Part shown: piece after piece, positions 8,862 to 17,485 of the stretch | How the letters are laid out: each line of letters begins with the position of its first letter | How positions within the stretch are numbered: the stretch's first letter is position 1 | Assembly: GCA_000721375.1 (NCBI GenBank) | Contig: JOGW01000006.1 | Coordinates: 186,001-250,000, forward strand | Length of the DNA: 64,000 bases | Source: Streptomyces sp. NRRL B-3428 | GTDB taxonomy: Bacteria; Actinomycetota; Actinomycetes; Streptomycetales; Streptomycetaceae | Reading direction: 5' to 3' | Program-made: the position numbers and the translations under genes | Notes under the pieces: generated by a model | What the model saw: only the letters and a program-made list of their open reading frames with translations | Told to the model about the DNA's origin: nothing | Database searches by the model: none

Positions 8862-8909
8862 CCGGGGTGCAGGGGCGGAGCCCCGCCGGGGTGCAGGGGC
8901 GGAGCCCCG
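8862..8909. repeat. Two tandem 24-bp copies containing a palindrome
   Basis: 8862-8885 and 8886-8909 are identical 24-mers. Each contains GGGGCGGAGCCCC, itself a hairpin. Similar short GC palindromes are scattered in Streptomyces intergenic DNA. It lies 82 bases upstream of the serS start. Confidence 0.8.
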
Positions 8910-8978
8910 CAAGCGGGCGCGGAGTGCCGCCGACGGCAACGGCCCCAATACCGTTAGAAGCAAAGCGCAGCGCCCCGG

Positions 8979-8984
8979 TAGCCT
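8979..8984 (+). promoter_or_regulatory. -10 box of a probable leaderless serS transcript
   Basis: TAGCCT ends 7 bases before the serS GTG at 8992, and no Shine-Dalgarno sequence lies between. This is the typical arrangement for leaderless Streptomyces mRNAs. No clear -35 hexamer is visible. Confidence 0.55.
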
Positions 8985-8991
8985 GGACCCC

Positions 8992-10269
8992 GTGATTGAC
9001 CTTCGCCTGCTCCGTGAGGACCCCGACCGTGTCCGCGCTTCTCAGCGCGCCCGTGGTGAGGACGTCGCGCTCGTCGACGAACTCATCTCCGCCGACGAGC
9101 GCCGCAGGTCCTCCGGCGTCCGCTTCGACGAGCTCCGCGCCGAGCAGAAGGCGATGGGCAAGCTCGTCTCCAAAGCTTCGCCCGAGGAGCGCGAGGAGCT
9201 GCTGAAGAAGACCAAGCAGCTGGCCGCCGACGTCAAGGCCGCCGACGCCGCACAGGACGAGGCGAAGGCCGAGACCGAGGCGCTGCTGCAGCGCCTGGGC
9301 AACCTCGTGCACCCCGATGTCCCCGTGGGCGGCGAGGAGGACTTCGTCACCCTGGAGACCCACGGCACCATCCGTGACTTCGAGGAGGAGGGCTTCAAGC
9401 CCAAGGACCACCTCGAGCTCGGCCACATCCTCGGCGCCATCGACGTCGAGCGCGGCGCCAAGGTCTCCGGTTCGCGCTTCTACTTCCTCACCGGCGTGGG
9501 CGCTCTCCTTGAGCTCGCCCTCGTCAACGCCGCGATCGCGCAGGCCACGGCCGCCGGCTTCACGCCGATGCTGGTCCCCGCGCTCGTGCGTCCGCAGTCC
9601 ATGGCCGGCACCGGCTTCCTCGGCCAGGCCGCCGAGGACGTCTACCACCTGGACAAGGACGACCTGTACCTGGTCGGTACGTCCGAGGTAGCCCTCGCCG
9701 CGTACCACATGGACGAGATCATCGAGGCGGACCGCCTCCCCCTGCGCTACGCCGGTTTCTCGCCCTGCTTCCGCCGCGAGGCCGGTTCGCACGGCAAGGA
9801 CACCCGGGGCATCTTCCGGGTCCACCAGTTCGACAAGGTCGAGATGTTCTCGTACGTCGCGCCGGAGGACTCCGAGGCCGAGCACCAGCGTCTCCTCGAG
9901 TGGGAGAAGCAGTGGCTGACCTCGCTCGAGCTGCCGTACCGCGTGATCGACGTCGCCACCGGTGACCTCGGTTCGTCCGCGGCGCGCAAGTTCGACTGCG
10001 AGGCGTGGATCCCGACGCAGGGCAAGTACCGCGAGCTGACCTCGACCTCGGACTGCACCGAGTTCCAGTCGCGCCGGCTCTCGATCCGGATGCGCGACGG
10101 CAAGCAGGTCCGTCCGCTGGCGACGCTGAACGGCACGCTGTGCGCCGTACCGCGCACGATCGTGGCGATCCTGGAGAACCACCAGCAGCCCGACGGCTCG
10201 GTGCGCGTGCCCGAGGTCCTCCGTCCGTACCTGGGCGGCCGTGAGGTCCTGGAGCCGATCGCCAAGTGA
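8992..10269 (+). CDS. serS: Seryl-tRNA synthetase
   Basis: 425 residues, normal for bacterial SerRS. It starts with the conserved [17 protein letters not shown]. The N-terminal antiparallel coiled-coil arm that grips the tRNA-Ser extra arm spans about 30-110. The class II core has motif 2 in [17 protein letters not shown] and motif 3 in [17 protein letters not shown]. It charges tRNA-Ser with serine. The frame stays open upstream, but GTG 8992 begins the conserved N-terminus. A tRNA-Ser gene with a Ser-rich leader ORF lies 3.1 kb downstream. Confidence 0.96.
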   Translation: MIDLRLLREDPDRVRASQRARGEDVALVDELISADERRRSSGVRFDELRAEQKAMGKLVSKASPEEREELLKKTKQLAADVKAADAAQDEAKAETEALLQRLGNLVHPDVPVGGEEDFVTLETHGTIRDFEEEGFKPKDHLELGHILGAIDVERGAKVSGSRFYFLTGVGALLELALVNAAIAQATAAGFTPMLVPALVRPQSMAGTGFLGQAAEDVYHLDKDDLYLVGTSEVALAAYHMDEIIEADRLPLRYAGFSPCFRREAGSHGKDTRGIFRVHQFDKVEMFSYVAPEDSEAEHQRLLEWEKQWLTSLELPYRVIDVATGDLGSSAARKFDCEAWIPTQGKYRELTSTSDCTEFQSRRLSIRMRDGKQVRPLATLNGTLCAVPRTIVAILENHQQPDGSVRVPEVLRPYLGGREVLEPIAK

Positions 10270-11123
10270 GCTCCCTTCCTGCCGGAACGCCGGGGGGCGC
10301 ACAGAGCGCGGAAGGCGTGGGGGCCTTTCCGTACCAGCTGATCGCGACCGACCTCGACGGGACGCTCCTGCGTCACGACGAGACGGTCTCGGCGCGCACC
10401 CGCGAAGCACTGGACGCCGCCACGGCGGCCGGTGCCGCGCACATCGTCGTGACCGGCCGCCCGGTGCGCTCGACCCGGCACATCCTCGACGACCTCGGAT
10501 ACGAGGGCATCGCGGTGTGCGGGCAGGGCGCGCAGGTCTACCACGCGGGCGAGCACCGGCTGCTCACCTCGGTCACCCTCGACCGCCAGCTCGCGGGCCT
10601 GGCCCTCGCCAAGATCGAGGCGGAGGTCGGCCCGCTGTCCCTGGCCGCGAGCCGGGACGGCGTGGACGGTGCGTTCCTGACCGGGGACGGCTACCAGTCC
10701 GTGCCCGGGGTGCTCGCCGCGCAGCCCATCACCGACCCGTCGGAGCTCTGGGCGCAGCCGCTGACCAAGGTCTATGTGCAGCACCCCTCGCTCGGCGACG
10801 ACGAGCTGTGGTCCGTGGCGCACCGGGTCGCGGGCGGGCTGGTCGGTGTGACGATGGCCGGCGCGGGCATCGTGGAGCTGCTTCCGCTGGGTCTGTCCAA
10901 GGCGACCGGCCTCTCGCTGGCGGCCCGTCGTCTCGGCGTCAAGGCCACGGGCACCATCGCCTTCGGCGATATGCCGAACGACATCCCGATGTTCGGCTGG
11001 GCGGCGCACGGTGTGGCGATGGCCAACGCGCATGACGAGCTGAAGGCCGTCGCGGACGAGGTGACGCTCTCGAACGAGGAGGACGGCATCGCGGTCGTTC
11101 TGGAGCGGCTGCTCGGGGCGTGA
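10266..11123 (+). CDS. HAD-superfamily Cof-type phosphatase
   Basis: 285 residues. Motif I is ATDLDGTLL, with the nucleophile Asp. Motif II is VTGRP, and motifs III/IV are a Lys before [13 protein letters not shown]. The capped C2 layout is that of Cof-type sugar-phosphate or flavin-phosphate phosphatases. The substrate is not predictable. The GTG start overlaps the serS stop by 4 bases, so it is probably co-translated with serS. A paralog with the same motifs is at 26930-27808. Confidence 0.88.
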   Translation: MSSLPAGTPGGAQSAEGVGAFPYQLIATDLDGTLLRHDETVSARTREALDAATAAGAAHIVVTGRPVRSTRHILDDLGYEGIAVCGQGAQVYHAGEHRLLTSVTLDRQLAGLALAKIEAEVGPLSLAASRDGVDGAFLTGDGYQSVPGVLAAQPITDPSELWAQPLTKVYVQHPSLGDDELWSVAHRVAGGLVGVTMAGAGIVELLPLGLSKATGLSLAARRLGVKATGTIAFGDMPNDIPMFGWAAHGVAMANAHDELKAVADEVTLSNEEDGIAVVLERLLGA

Positions 11124-11140
11124 GCGTGCGGCGTTGCCCG

Positions 11141-11202
11141 GACAGTCCCCTCCCGCCCGGGGGCCGAAGCCCTTCTCAGGCTATCGGCGCCCACTGACAA
11201 CG
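11141..11202. repeat. Dispersed ~62-bp intergenic repeat, copy A
   Basis: Begins GACAG, then a CCCCTCCC-type run, CCGGGGGCCGA, CTATCG and ends CACTGACAACGC. The same order of blocks recurs at 28996-29057 with scattered substitutions and a one-base length difference. It lies just after the HAD phosphatase gene. Confidence 0.65.
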
Positions 11203-11243
11203 CCCGCCCGGCACCCGAGTCCCCGCAGCCTTACGCTCGGCGT

Positions 11244-11594
11244 ATGACCCTTCGCGGCCGCAGGATCTACGAGGACCCCTCACCGTCCGACGGGCAGCGT
11301 GTTCTGGTGGACCGGCTGTGGCCGCGGGGCCTGTCCAAGGACGCGGCCCGGATCGACGTATGGCCCAAGAGCCTGACTCCGTCGGCGGAGCTGCGGAAGT
11401 GGTACCACGCGGGTGCGGGGTCCTTCGAGGAGTTCTCGCAGCGGTACGAGGCGGAGCTGGCCGAGCCGGAGGCGGCGGCCGCGCTGGACGAACTGCGCAA
11501 GGTCGTGGCGGCGGGCCCGGTCACGCTCCTGACCGCGTCGAAGGACATCGACCACAGTCATGTCGCGGTGCTGGTACGGGTGTTGAGCGCCTAG
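11244..11594 (+). CDS. DUF488 family protein (YeaO-like)
   Basis: 116 residues matching the small DUF488/YeaO family: RIYEDPSPSDGQRVLVDRLW near the start, PRGLSK, then LRKWYHAG and a closing LLTASKDIDHSHVAVL. The function of the family is unknown; its members have a Rossmann-like fold with conserved Arg, Trp and His. A TACGCT hexamer at 11232-11237 ends 6 bases before the ATG with no ribosome binding site, so a leaderless mRNA is likely. It converges with the helicase gene with a 12-base gap. Confidence 0.88.
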   Translation: MTLRGRRIYEDPSPSDGQRVLVDRLWPRGLSKDAARIDVWPKSLTPSAELRKWYHAGAGSFEEFSQRYEAELAEPEAAAALDELRKVVAAGPVTLLTASKDIDHSHVAVLVRVLSA

Positions 11595-11606
11595 CCCGCC
11601 ACGTGC

Positions 11607-13067
11607 TCAGCTGCCGCGCCGCACCCGGGCGGCCTTGCGCGCCTCGGCCAGCTTCTGCGCCTCGCGGGACTTGCGGGACTTCCCGCCGCCACCGGTGCCG
11701 CCGGCGGCCGCCTTGCCGCCCTTGCCACCGGGGCTGCCGTTGCCGCCGGGCTCGCCCTTGCTCTTGCCCATGCCGCGGAACGGCTCGTTGGTGTTCTTGG
11801 GGCGGGGTGCCGGGCCGTCGAGCGGGTTGTGGGAGGGGGCCTTGGCGCCCGTGATCCGGCTCAGTTCCTGCTCGCCCGAGCGGATCTTGGTGACCGTCGG
11901 GTCGATCCCGGCCTCGGCCGTCAGCTCGCTCATGGCGCGGCGCTGGCCGGACAGGACCAGGGTGACGACGCTGCCGGACTCGCCGGCGCGGGCGGTGCGG
12001 CCCGCGCGGTGCAGATAGTCCTTGGGGTCGGTGGGCGGATCGACGTTGACCACGAGGTCGAGGTCGTCGATGTGCAGTCCGCGGGCCGCGACGTTGGTCG
12101 CCACCAGGGCGGTGATCGCCCCGCTCTTGAACTGCGCGAGGGTCTTGGAGCGCTGCGGCTGTGACTTGCCGCTGTGCAGCGCCGCGGCGTGCACGCCGTG
12201 GGCGCGCAGGTGCTTGGTGAGCAGGTCGACGGAGGCCCGGGTGTCCAGGAAGAGCAGGACGCGGCCGTCGCGGGCGGCGATCTCGGTGGTGACGGCGTAG
12301 CGGTCGGGGCCGTGGACGATCAGGACGTGGTGGGCCATCGTCGTGACCGCGCCGGCGGAGGGGTCTACGGAGTGGACGACGGGGTCGTGCAGATAGCGCT
12401 GGACGAGTTCGTCGACGTCGCGGTCCAAGGTGGCGGAGAACAGCATCCGCTGGCCGTCCGCGTGTACCTGGTCGAGGGCCTCGGTGACCTGCGGCAGGAA
12501 GCCCATGTCGCACATCTGGTCGGCCTCGTCGAGGACGGTGATCCGTACGCGGCCGAGACGGCAGGCCTTGCGTTCGATGAGGTCGTGCAGTCGGCCGGGG
12601 GTGGCGACGACGACCTCGGCGCCTTCGCGCAGCTCGGCGATCTGGCGTCCGATCGACATTCCGCCGACGACCGCGGCCATGCGCAGACCCAGTGCTTGGG
12701 CGTACGGCGTGAGCGCGGCGGTGACCTGCTGGGCCAGCTCACGGGTGGGGACCAGGATCAGGGCGAGGGGCTGCTTGGCCTCCGCGCGCCGGCCGGCGAT
12801 GCGGGTGAGCAGGGGCAGTCCGAAGGCGAGGGTCTTGCCCGATCCGGTGCGCCCGCGCCCGAGGACGTCGTGGCCCGCGAGGGCGCTGGGCAGGGTGGCC
12901 GCCTGGATGGGGAAGGGCTCGCTGACGCCCTGCTCGGTGAGGGTGCGCAGGAGGGGGACGGGGAGGTCCAGGTCGGCGAAGGAGTCGACGTGGGTGGGGT
13001 TGTCGTCCACGTGATCGTCGGTGTGGTCGTCGGTGTGGTCGTCGGTGTGGTCGTCCGAGTGGTTCAT
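11607..13067 (-). CDS. DEAD-box ATP-dependent RNA helicase
   Basis: 486 residues. The Q motif is PFPIQAATLP (51-60), motif I GRTGSGKT (72-79), motif II DEAD, motif III SAT, and motif VI HRAGRTARAG. It belongs to the RhlE/DeaD group that remodels structured RNA and ribosome intermediates. Two odd ends: residues 4-22 are an HTDD repeat run encoded by 12-bp tandem repeats, and the C-terminus is Gly/Lys/Arg-rich, as in RNA-binding tails. The start at 13067 gives this N-terminus; the frame stays open further upstream, but the residues there look like shadow coding. Confidence 0.93.
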   Translation of the reverse strand: MNHSDDHTDDHTDDHTDDHVDDNPTHVDSFADLDLPVPLLRTLTEQGVSEPFPIQAATLPSALAGHDVLGRGRTGSGKTLAFGLPLLTRIAGRRAEAKQPLALILVPTRELAQQVTAALTPYAQALGLRMAAVVGGMSIGRQIAELREGAEVVVATPGRLHDLIERKACRLGRVRITVLDEADQMCDMGFLPQVTEALDQVHADGQRMLFSATLDRDVDELVQRYLHDPVVHSVDPSAGAVTTMAHHVLIVHGPDRYAVTTEIAARDGRVLLFLDTRASVDLLTKHLRAHGVHAAALHSGKSQPQRSKTLAQFKSGAITALVATNVAARGLHIDDLDLVVNVDPPTDPKDYLHRAGRTARAGESGSVVTLVLSGQRRAMSELTAEAGIDPTVTKIRSGEQELSRITGAKAPSHNPLDGPAPRPKNTNEPFRGMGKSKGEPGGNGSPGGKGGKAAAGGTGGGGKSRKSREAQKLAEARKAARVRRGS

Positions 13068-13241
13068 GGGGCCTTCCGCGTAGGGGCGTACCGAGGAGGC
13101 ACGGCAGGAACGCGCGGCCAACGTCCAACGGTAACCGGCGCGCGGAAAATCGGTGGCGCACCAGGGGTCTGGACGGGCACAGTTGTTCTGTCCACAGCGC
13201 CGGAACGCGCGGCGCCCGCCCACTGGGAGAGGAGCACGACG

Positions 13242-13304
13242 ATGTCCATCTCGAGTTCGTCGAGCTCCCGACAGGGCAGTTCCAGGTACACGGCTCCGGA
13301 GTAG
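13242..13304 (+). CDS. Putative Ser-rich leader peptide upstream of tRNA-Ser
   Basis: A 20-codon ORF, MSISSSSSSRQGSSRYTAPE, with nine serines, six of them consecutive. The Ser codons are of both TCN and AGY type; three (AGT, AGC, AGT) are read by the tRNA encoded 84 bases downstream. GGAGAGGAG ends 8 bases before the ATG, a near-ideal ribosome binding site. No homologous protein family is recognised. The layout resembles amino-acid leader peptides of transcription attenuators. I infer a sensing role; it could also be a fortuitous ORF. Confidence 0.55.
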   Translation: MSISSSSSSRQGSSRYTAPE

Positions 13305-13382
13305 TTCACCGCACTCCGTCGCAGCCGCCCTGAGAACAGCCCGGGGCGGCTTTCTCGTGCGCCTTGTCGCACGGGCCGCCCC
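13291..13382 (+). promoter_or_regulatory. Candidate attenuator: three mutually exclusive hairpins before tRNA-Ser
   Basis: Hairpin 1 pairs CGGCT (13291-13295) with AGCCG (13323-13327) and GGAG (13298-13301) with CTCC (13314-13317). Hairpin 2 pairs GCCGCCC (13324-13330) with GGGCGGC (13344-13350) and is followed by TTTCTCG, so it is terminator-like. Hairpin 3 pairs GGGGCGGC (13343-13350) with GCCGCCCC (13375-13382) around an inner CGTGCG/CGCACG stem. Hairpin 2 cannot coexist with 1 or 3. Hairpin 1 begins inside the last codons of the Ser-rich ORF, where a ribosome at its stop codon would block it. Confidence 0.5.
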
Positions 13383-13387
13383 TCCCT

Positions 13388-13475
<88 letters not shown>

Positions 13476-13502
13476 CACACGCTACAAGCCACGCCCGTAC
13501 CA

Positions 13503-13526
13503 CTACCGCTACCGCTACCGCTACCG
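13503..13526. repeat. Four tandem CTACCG hexamers
   Basis: CTACCG is repeated four times from 13503. On the minus strand each unit reads CGGTAG, so the rhomboid-like gene meets its TAG stop in the unit at 13521 and two further in-frame TAG codons follow. Confidence 0.8.
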
Positions 13527-14183
13527 CGCCAGCTCCGGATGCCGCTCCCGCCCCCGCGTAAGCGGCCAGAACGCGAACCCGATCGTCAGCGCGATCGCAT
13601 GCCCCAGGTCCGTGAACGTCGCGTCTGCGGCCAGGGGGATCGCGAAGAACGCGATGACCCCCGCGGCGTACAGCCATCGAAGGCGGCCGGGCAGCAGATA
13701 CGTGAGGGTGCCCGCCGAGGCCGCCAGGCCGTACGAGACGCCGATGTCGACCACGTGGATGAGGTGACGCGGGGCGTCGTGGTGCTGGATCTGGTAGAGG
13801 ACCGCCTTCTGGCTGATGAGCGTCGCCGCGATATGGGCGGTGGCGACCACGATGACCCAGCGCAGTGTCCCGATCGCCCGCTCCACCCGTGCGTGGATCA
13901 GCTCGAAGAGCACCACGTACAGGGGGAGCGAGGCCGGGTTCTCGATCCAGAAGGCGCTGAGCAGCAGCGCCTGCACGGGGTGCTCGTTGAGCTGGACCAG
14001 ATTGCTGCTGGTGCGGTGCAGCAGATAGGTCTGGAACTCGTCCGAGGCGAGGACGCTCACCACGCTCGTACAGAAGATGATCAGCAGCCATGCGTGCGTG
14101 CCGGGGGTGGAGCGCACCCAGCTCCGCACCGGCCGGGACGGTTCGGGCGAGCGCTCCGGCGCGAATGCGGACGGCTCGGTCAC
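13521..14183 (-). CDS. Rhomboid-like integral membrane protein
   Basis: 220 residues with about six transmembrane segments, the first at LLIIFCTSVVSVLA and the last at GHAIALTIGFAFW. It has the general rhomboid plan: a loop-1 region with LFELIHARVERAIG, GVSYGLAASAG where the catalytic GxS would lie, and a His in the last helix (GHA). The usual GxSG is replaced by GVSYG, so proteolytic activity is uncertain. It resembles the actinobacterial rhomboid-like group more than active intramembrane proteases. It ends inside the CGGTAG hexamers after tRNA-Ser. Confidence 0.75.
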   Translation of the reverse strand: MTEPSAFAPERSPEPSRPVRSWVRSTPGTHAWLLIIFCTSVVSVLASDEFQTYLLHRTSSNLVQLNEHPVQALLLSAFWIENPASLPLYVVLFELIHARVERAIGTLRWVIVVATAHIAATLISQKAVLYQIQHHDAPRHLIHVVDIGVSYGLAASAGTLTYLLPGRLRWLYAAGVIAFFAIPLAADATFTDLGHAIALTIGFAFWPLTRGRERHPELAR

Positions 14184-14207
14184 CCCTTGATCATCACCCG
14201 GCGGGTG

Positions 14208-14831
14208 TCAGGCTGCGCGCGGGGTGACGAGGCGGAAGTTGAAGACGTAGTTGTCGAGCGCGTTCCCGACCGCCATGAAGAGCAGCGCGAAGTGCTCCTG
14301 CCCGCGGGCCGTGGCGATGCCGCCCAGGTCGAGCTGGTCCTCGGGCGCCCAGCCCAGGTCCGTGAGGAAGCCGCCGACGACGGCCTTCGCGGCCGGGTCC
14401 TCGCCCGAGAGGAAGACGGTGGAGGGGGTGCCGAAGACTTTCTCCGGCTGCGCCATCGCCTCGTTGTCGATGGTGCACAGCGACTTGACCACGCGGGTGG
14501 CGGGGAGTGCGGCCTGGAGCTGTTCGCCCAGGCTGGTGTCGAGGTGCGCGAGGCCCAGATCGGCGGTGAGGTCGATGGCGATGTCGAGCAGCACCTTGCC
14601 GTCGAGGGCTTCGGCGAGTGCGGGCAGGGTGGGGAGCGAGGCGTTGCTGCTCAGGGCGTTGACGACCAGATCGCCGCCGGCCGCGGCTTCGGCGAGGGTG
14701 ACGGCCGGATGGCCTAGGTCCGTGTGGGACGCGGGTGTGCGTGAGCCGAAGACGATCTCGTGTCCCGCCGCTGCCGCACCGGCCGCGACCGCCTTGCCCA
14801 CATGGCCTGTTCCGAGGATTCCGATTCGCAT
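14208..14831 (-). CDS. NADPH-dependent F420 reductase-like oxidoreductase
   Basis: 207 residues with an N-terminal dinucleotide-binding GILGTGHVGKAVAAGAAAAG and GSRTP after the second beta strand, where the Arg selects NADP(H) phosphate. Later segments (LPALAEALDGKVLLDI, VVKSLCTIDNE) fit the F420H2:NADP+ reductase-like family (PF03807). F420 use is plausible in an actinomycete, and an LLM-type F420 oxidoreductase sits at 25881. The direct substrate is unknown. It is 24 bases upstream of the rhomboid-like gene in the same direction. Confidence 0.85.
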   Translation of the reverse strand: MRIGILGTGHVGKAVAAGAAAAGHEIVFGSRTPASHTDLGHPAVTLAEAAAGGDLVVNALSSNASLPTLPALAEALDGKVLLDIAIDLTADLGLAHLDTSLGEQLQAALPATRVVKSLCTIDNEAMAQPEKVFGTPSTVFLSGEDPAAKAVVGGFLTDLGWAPEDQLDLGGIATARGQEHFALLFMAVGNALDNYVFNFRLVTPRAA

Positions 14832-14887
14832 GGCTGTGACGCTACGAGTCCGGCAGGACGTAGCGGATCAGGCGTCGGAACGACAAC

Positions 14888-14912
14888 GGGACCTACGCAA
14901 GTCGTAGGTCCC
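14888..14912 (-). terminator. Hairpin terminator after the ABC operon
   Basis: GGGACCTACG (14888-14897) pairs perfectly with CGTAGGTCCC (14903-14912) around a 5-nt loop. It lies 28 bases beyond the stop of the last ABC permease gene and upstream of the next leftward gene. Confidence 0.65.
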
Positions 14913-14939
14913 GAAGCCCCGTTGAGAGTCGGAGAGGGC

Positions 14940-15668
14940 TCAGTCCTCCCCCGCCAGCGTCAGCGTCCGCAGCTTCTGCCCCGCGTACCAGGTGGCTCCG
15001 ACGGTGACCGCCGTGAGCAGGACGACGGCGGCCGGCAGGCCCACGTCGGACTTCACCAGGTCGCTGCCGGCGACCTTCTCGGCGAGGGCCAGGGCCCACT
15101 GCTGGACGCTCAGGGTGCGGGCGCCCTCGACCAGGGAGCCGAAGAGGGCTTCCCAGACCAGGGCGTAGACCAGGCCGAAGACCACCGCATGCTTGGTGAC
15201 GGTGCCCAGGAGCAGGAAGAGCGCGGCGTACGCGATCGAGGCGACGAGCGCGGCGATGGTGTACGCGACGGCCACCTGCTGGCCGTTGCCGTTGAGGATC
15301 ATGCCCGCGATGAACGTGGGGATGGCCGAGAAGGCCATGGTCACGCCGATCGCGACGATCAGCTTGGTGAAGATGATCGTGGGGCGCTTGACGGGCTTGG
15401 AGAGCAGATAGACGACCGAGCCGTCGTCGATCTCGGGGCCGATCGCTCCCGTACCGGCGATGACGCCGATCAGCGGGACCATCGTGGCGAGGGCGAAACC
15501 GCCCAGGACGTCGGAGGCGATCTGGTCGTCCGCGCCGGTGAGTGCGCGTACCGCCACCGAGATGGCGATGAGCAGGACCGGCAGGCAGAACAGGATCAGC
15601 GCGCGCCTGCGGCCGAGCAGGGCCCGGTAGGTGAGCCGGGCGACTGTGGGGTTGTACGCGAGAGACAT
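14940..15668 (-). CDS. ABC-2 type transporter permease
   Basis: 242 residues with six hydrophobic segments starting at LILFCLPVLLIAISVAV and a conserved EIDDGSVVYLLSKPVKR loop typical of ABC-2 (NatB/YhgE-like) permeases. It is the last gene of a leftward operon of two ATPase-permease pairs and pairs with the ATPase at 15682-16593, 13 bases upstream. The substrate is unknown. A bacteriocin-immunity-like or drug exporter role is common for the family, but nothing here distinguishes these. Confidence 0.85.
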   Translation of the reverse strand: MSLAYNPTVARLTYRALLGRRRALILFCLPVLLIAISVAVRALTGADDQIASDVLGGFALATMVPLIGVIAGTGAIGPEIDDGSVVYLLSKPVKRPTIIFTKLIVAIGVTMAFSAIPTFIAGMILNGNGQQVAVAYTIAALVASIAYAALFLLLGTVTKHAVVFGLVYALVWEALFGSLVEGARTLSVQQWALALAEKVAGSDLVKSDVGLPAAVVLLTAVTVGATWYAGQKLRTLTLAGED

Positions 15669-15681
15669 GGTCGGGCTCCCT

Positions 15682-16593
15682 TCAGGCCGTGACGAGGTAG
15701 GAGAAGACGGATTCGAGCGACTCGTCGGAGGGCGAGACGGTGAGCAGCCGGATGCCCTGGTCGCGGGCGACGCGGGGCAGCAGTTCGGTGAAGCGGCCGA
15801 AGTCGACGGCCTGGATGAGCAACGTGCCCTCGGCGAGGTCGACTTCGATGCCCGCGGTGGACGGGTCGGCGATCAGGGCGGCCGCGAGAGCGCGATCGTC
15901 GCTGGAGCGGACGGTGTAGCGGTGCGGGCGGTCCGTCATCAGGCGGCGGATCCGGCGGAAGTCTCCGCTGGCCGCGTGCCGTCCGGCCACGATCACCTCG
16001 ATGTGCGAGGCGAGTTGCTCGACCTCTTCGAGGATGTGGGAGGAGAAGAGGACTGTTCGGCCCTCGCCGCCCATGCGACGGAGCAGGTCCATCAGGTGCA
16101 TGCGCTGGCGCGGGTCCATGCCGTTGAACGGCTCGTCGAGCAGGAGCACCGACGGGTCGTGGACCAGGGCCGAGGCCATCTTCACGCGCTGGCGCATGCC
16201 TTTGGAGTACGTGGAGATCTTGCGGTCCTGCGCGTACTCCATCTCGACCGTGGCGAGCGCGAGAGCGGCGGCCTTCTTGCCGAGGCCGTGCAACTCGGCG
16301 TTGGCGAGGACGAATTCCCAGCCGGTGAGGAAGTCGTACATCGCCTCCCGCTCGGGGACGAGACCGATCTCCTTGTAGATCTCCTCGTTCTTCCAGATCG
16401 GGCGGCCGTCGAGGGTGACGGAGCCGGTGGAGGGCGAGAGGAAGCCGCCCATCATGTTGATCAGGGTGGACTTGCCGGCGCCGTTGGGGCCGAGCAGGCC
16501 CGTGACTCCGGGGCCGATGTTCATCGTGACGTCGTTGACGGCGACGACATTGCCGAACCAGCGGCTGACATGGTCGATTTGGATGGTGGCCAT
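15682..16593 (-). CDS. ABC transporter ATP-binding protein
   Basis: 303 residues. Walker A is GPNGAGKST (35-43), the signature YSKGMRQRVKMA, Walker B LLLDEPFNGMDP, and the switch His is in FSSHILEE. The C-terminal ~90 residues beyond the nucleotide-binding domain (GIEVDLAEGTLLIQAVDF) form the small regulatory extension seen in CcmA-type exporters. It lies between the two permease genes of the operon. Confidence 0.93.
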   Translation of the reverse strand: MATIQIDHVSRWFGNVVAVNDVTMNIGPGVTGLLGPNGAGKSTLINMMGGFLSPSTGSVTLDGRPIWKNEEIYKEIGLVPEREAMYDFLTGWEFVLANAELHGLGKKAAALALATVEMEYAQDRKISTYSKGMRQRVKMASALVHDPSVLLLDEPFNGMDPRQRMHLMDLLRRMGGEGRTVLFSSHILEEVEQLASHIEVIVAGRHAASGDFRRIRRLMTDRPHRYTVRSSDDRALAAALIADPSTAGIEVDLAEGTLLIQAVDFGRFTELLPRVARDQGIRLLTVSPSDESLESVFSYLVTA

Positions 16594-16597
16594 GGTT

Positions 16598-17485
16598 CTA
16601 CAGCCCGGCCTTTCGGTAGCGGCGCATCAGGGCTCCGTACGAGCCGGCGATCAGCGCGAGGACGACCAGGAGATAGACCATGCCGAGTCCGGCGCCGGGT
16701 CCGTGCTCGCCGGGGAAGGCGGAGGTCGCGCCGAGGAAGGCGGTCTGCACTCCGTCGATCAGGGTGATCGGCGAGAACAGGCCTAGCCATTCGACCGCGT
16801 TCCAGGAGCCCTGTGCGTCGGCGATGGCCTGGACGGTGGAGACGGCGCCGTACGAGATGGTCAGTACGGCGATCACGGCGGCGACGCCGAAGCCGCGGCG
16901 CGGGGTGAGGGCGGCCATGACCAGGCCGATCCCGGCGAAGAGCAGCGAGAGCAGCAGCACGGAGACCATCCCCTGGGCGAATCCCTTGGTCTGATCCGAG
17001 AAGTCCATCTTGGCGAGCAGCGCGCCGACGTAGAGGACGAGCACCGGTGCCCCGGTGAGGATGAACAGCGCCGTGGCCATGGCGGCGAACTTGGCGACCA
17101 CGTAGTCGACGCGTTCGATGGGGCGGGAGAAGTACAGCGGCACGGTCTTGAAGCGCAGGTCGCGCGAGACGGACTGGGGTGCCTGGGCGGCCAGGTACAG
17201 GCCGATGATGGCCTGCGTGACGATGGCGTACCGGGTGTACTCGATCGGCAGCTTGGTGGCGTTCGTGGTGACGGCCACCGCGACGATGATCGCGGCGGGC
17301 ACGCACATCACGGCGAACAGGATCATCGGGGTGACCTTGGACTTCGCGCTGCGCCCGAGGCCGTACGCGCCGCGCAGGGACTGCGAGTAGAGCGAGCGGC
17401 GGGCGTAGGCGCGGCCCAGGCGCTGTCCGTCGTACTTGCGGTAGCCGATGTTGTGGATCCGGGTCTGGGTGCTGGGGGTGCTCAT
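16598..17485 (-). CDS. ABC-2 type transporter permease
   Basis: 295 residues. A ~50-residue cytoplasmic N-terminus with IHNIGYRKYDGQRLGR is followed by about six transmembrane helices. SRDLRFKTVPLYFSRPIER is the ABC-2 loop that contacts the ATPase. It is the partner of the upstream ATPase at 17482-18465, with which it shares a 4-base stop/start overlap. It is not closely similar to the second permease, so the operon probably encodes a heteromeric exporter or two related ones. Confidence 0.85.
   Translation of the reverse strand: MSTPSTQTRIHNIGYRKYDGQRLGRAYARRSLYSQSLRGAYGLGRSAKSKVTPMILFAVMCVPAAIIVAVAVTTNATKLPIEYTRYAIVTQAIIGLYLAAQAPQSVSRDLRFKTVPLYFSRPIERVDYVVAKFAAMATALFILTGAPVLVLYVGALLAKMDFSDQTKGFAQGMVSVLLLSLLFAGIGLVMAALTPRRGFGVAAVIAVLTISYGAVSTVQAIADAQGSWNAVEWLGLFSPITLIDGVQTAFLGATSAFPGEHGPGAGLGMVYLLVVLALIAGSYGALMRRYRKAGL

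Noticed and set aside
13016..13063. GTCGTCGGTGTG repeats considered as a CRISPR or intergenic repeat array
   Set aside because: They are in-frame codons of the helicase N-terminus, with no spacers and no cas genes in the window.
13179..13196. CTGTCCACA near the tRNA-Ser leader as another DnaA box
   Set aside because: A single one-mismatch site without neighbours; not enough to call.
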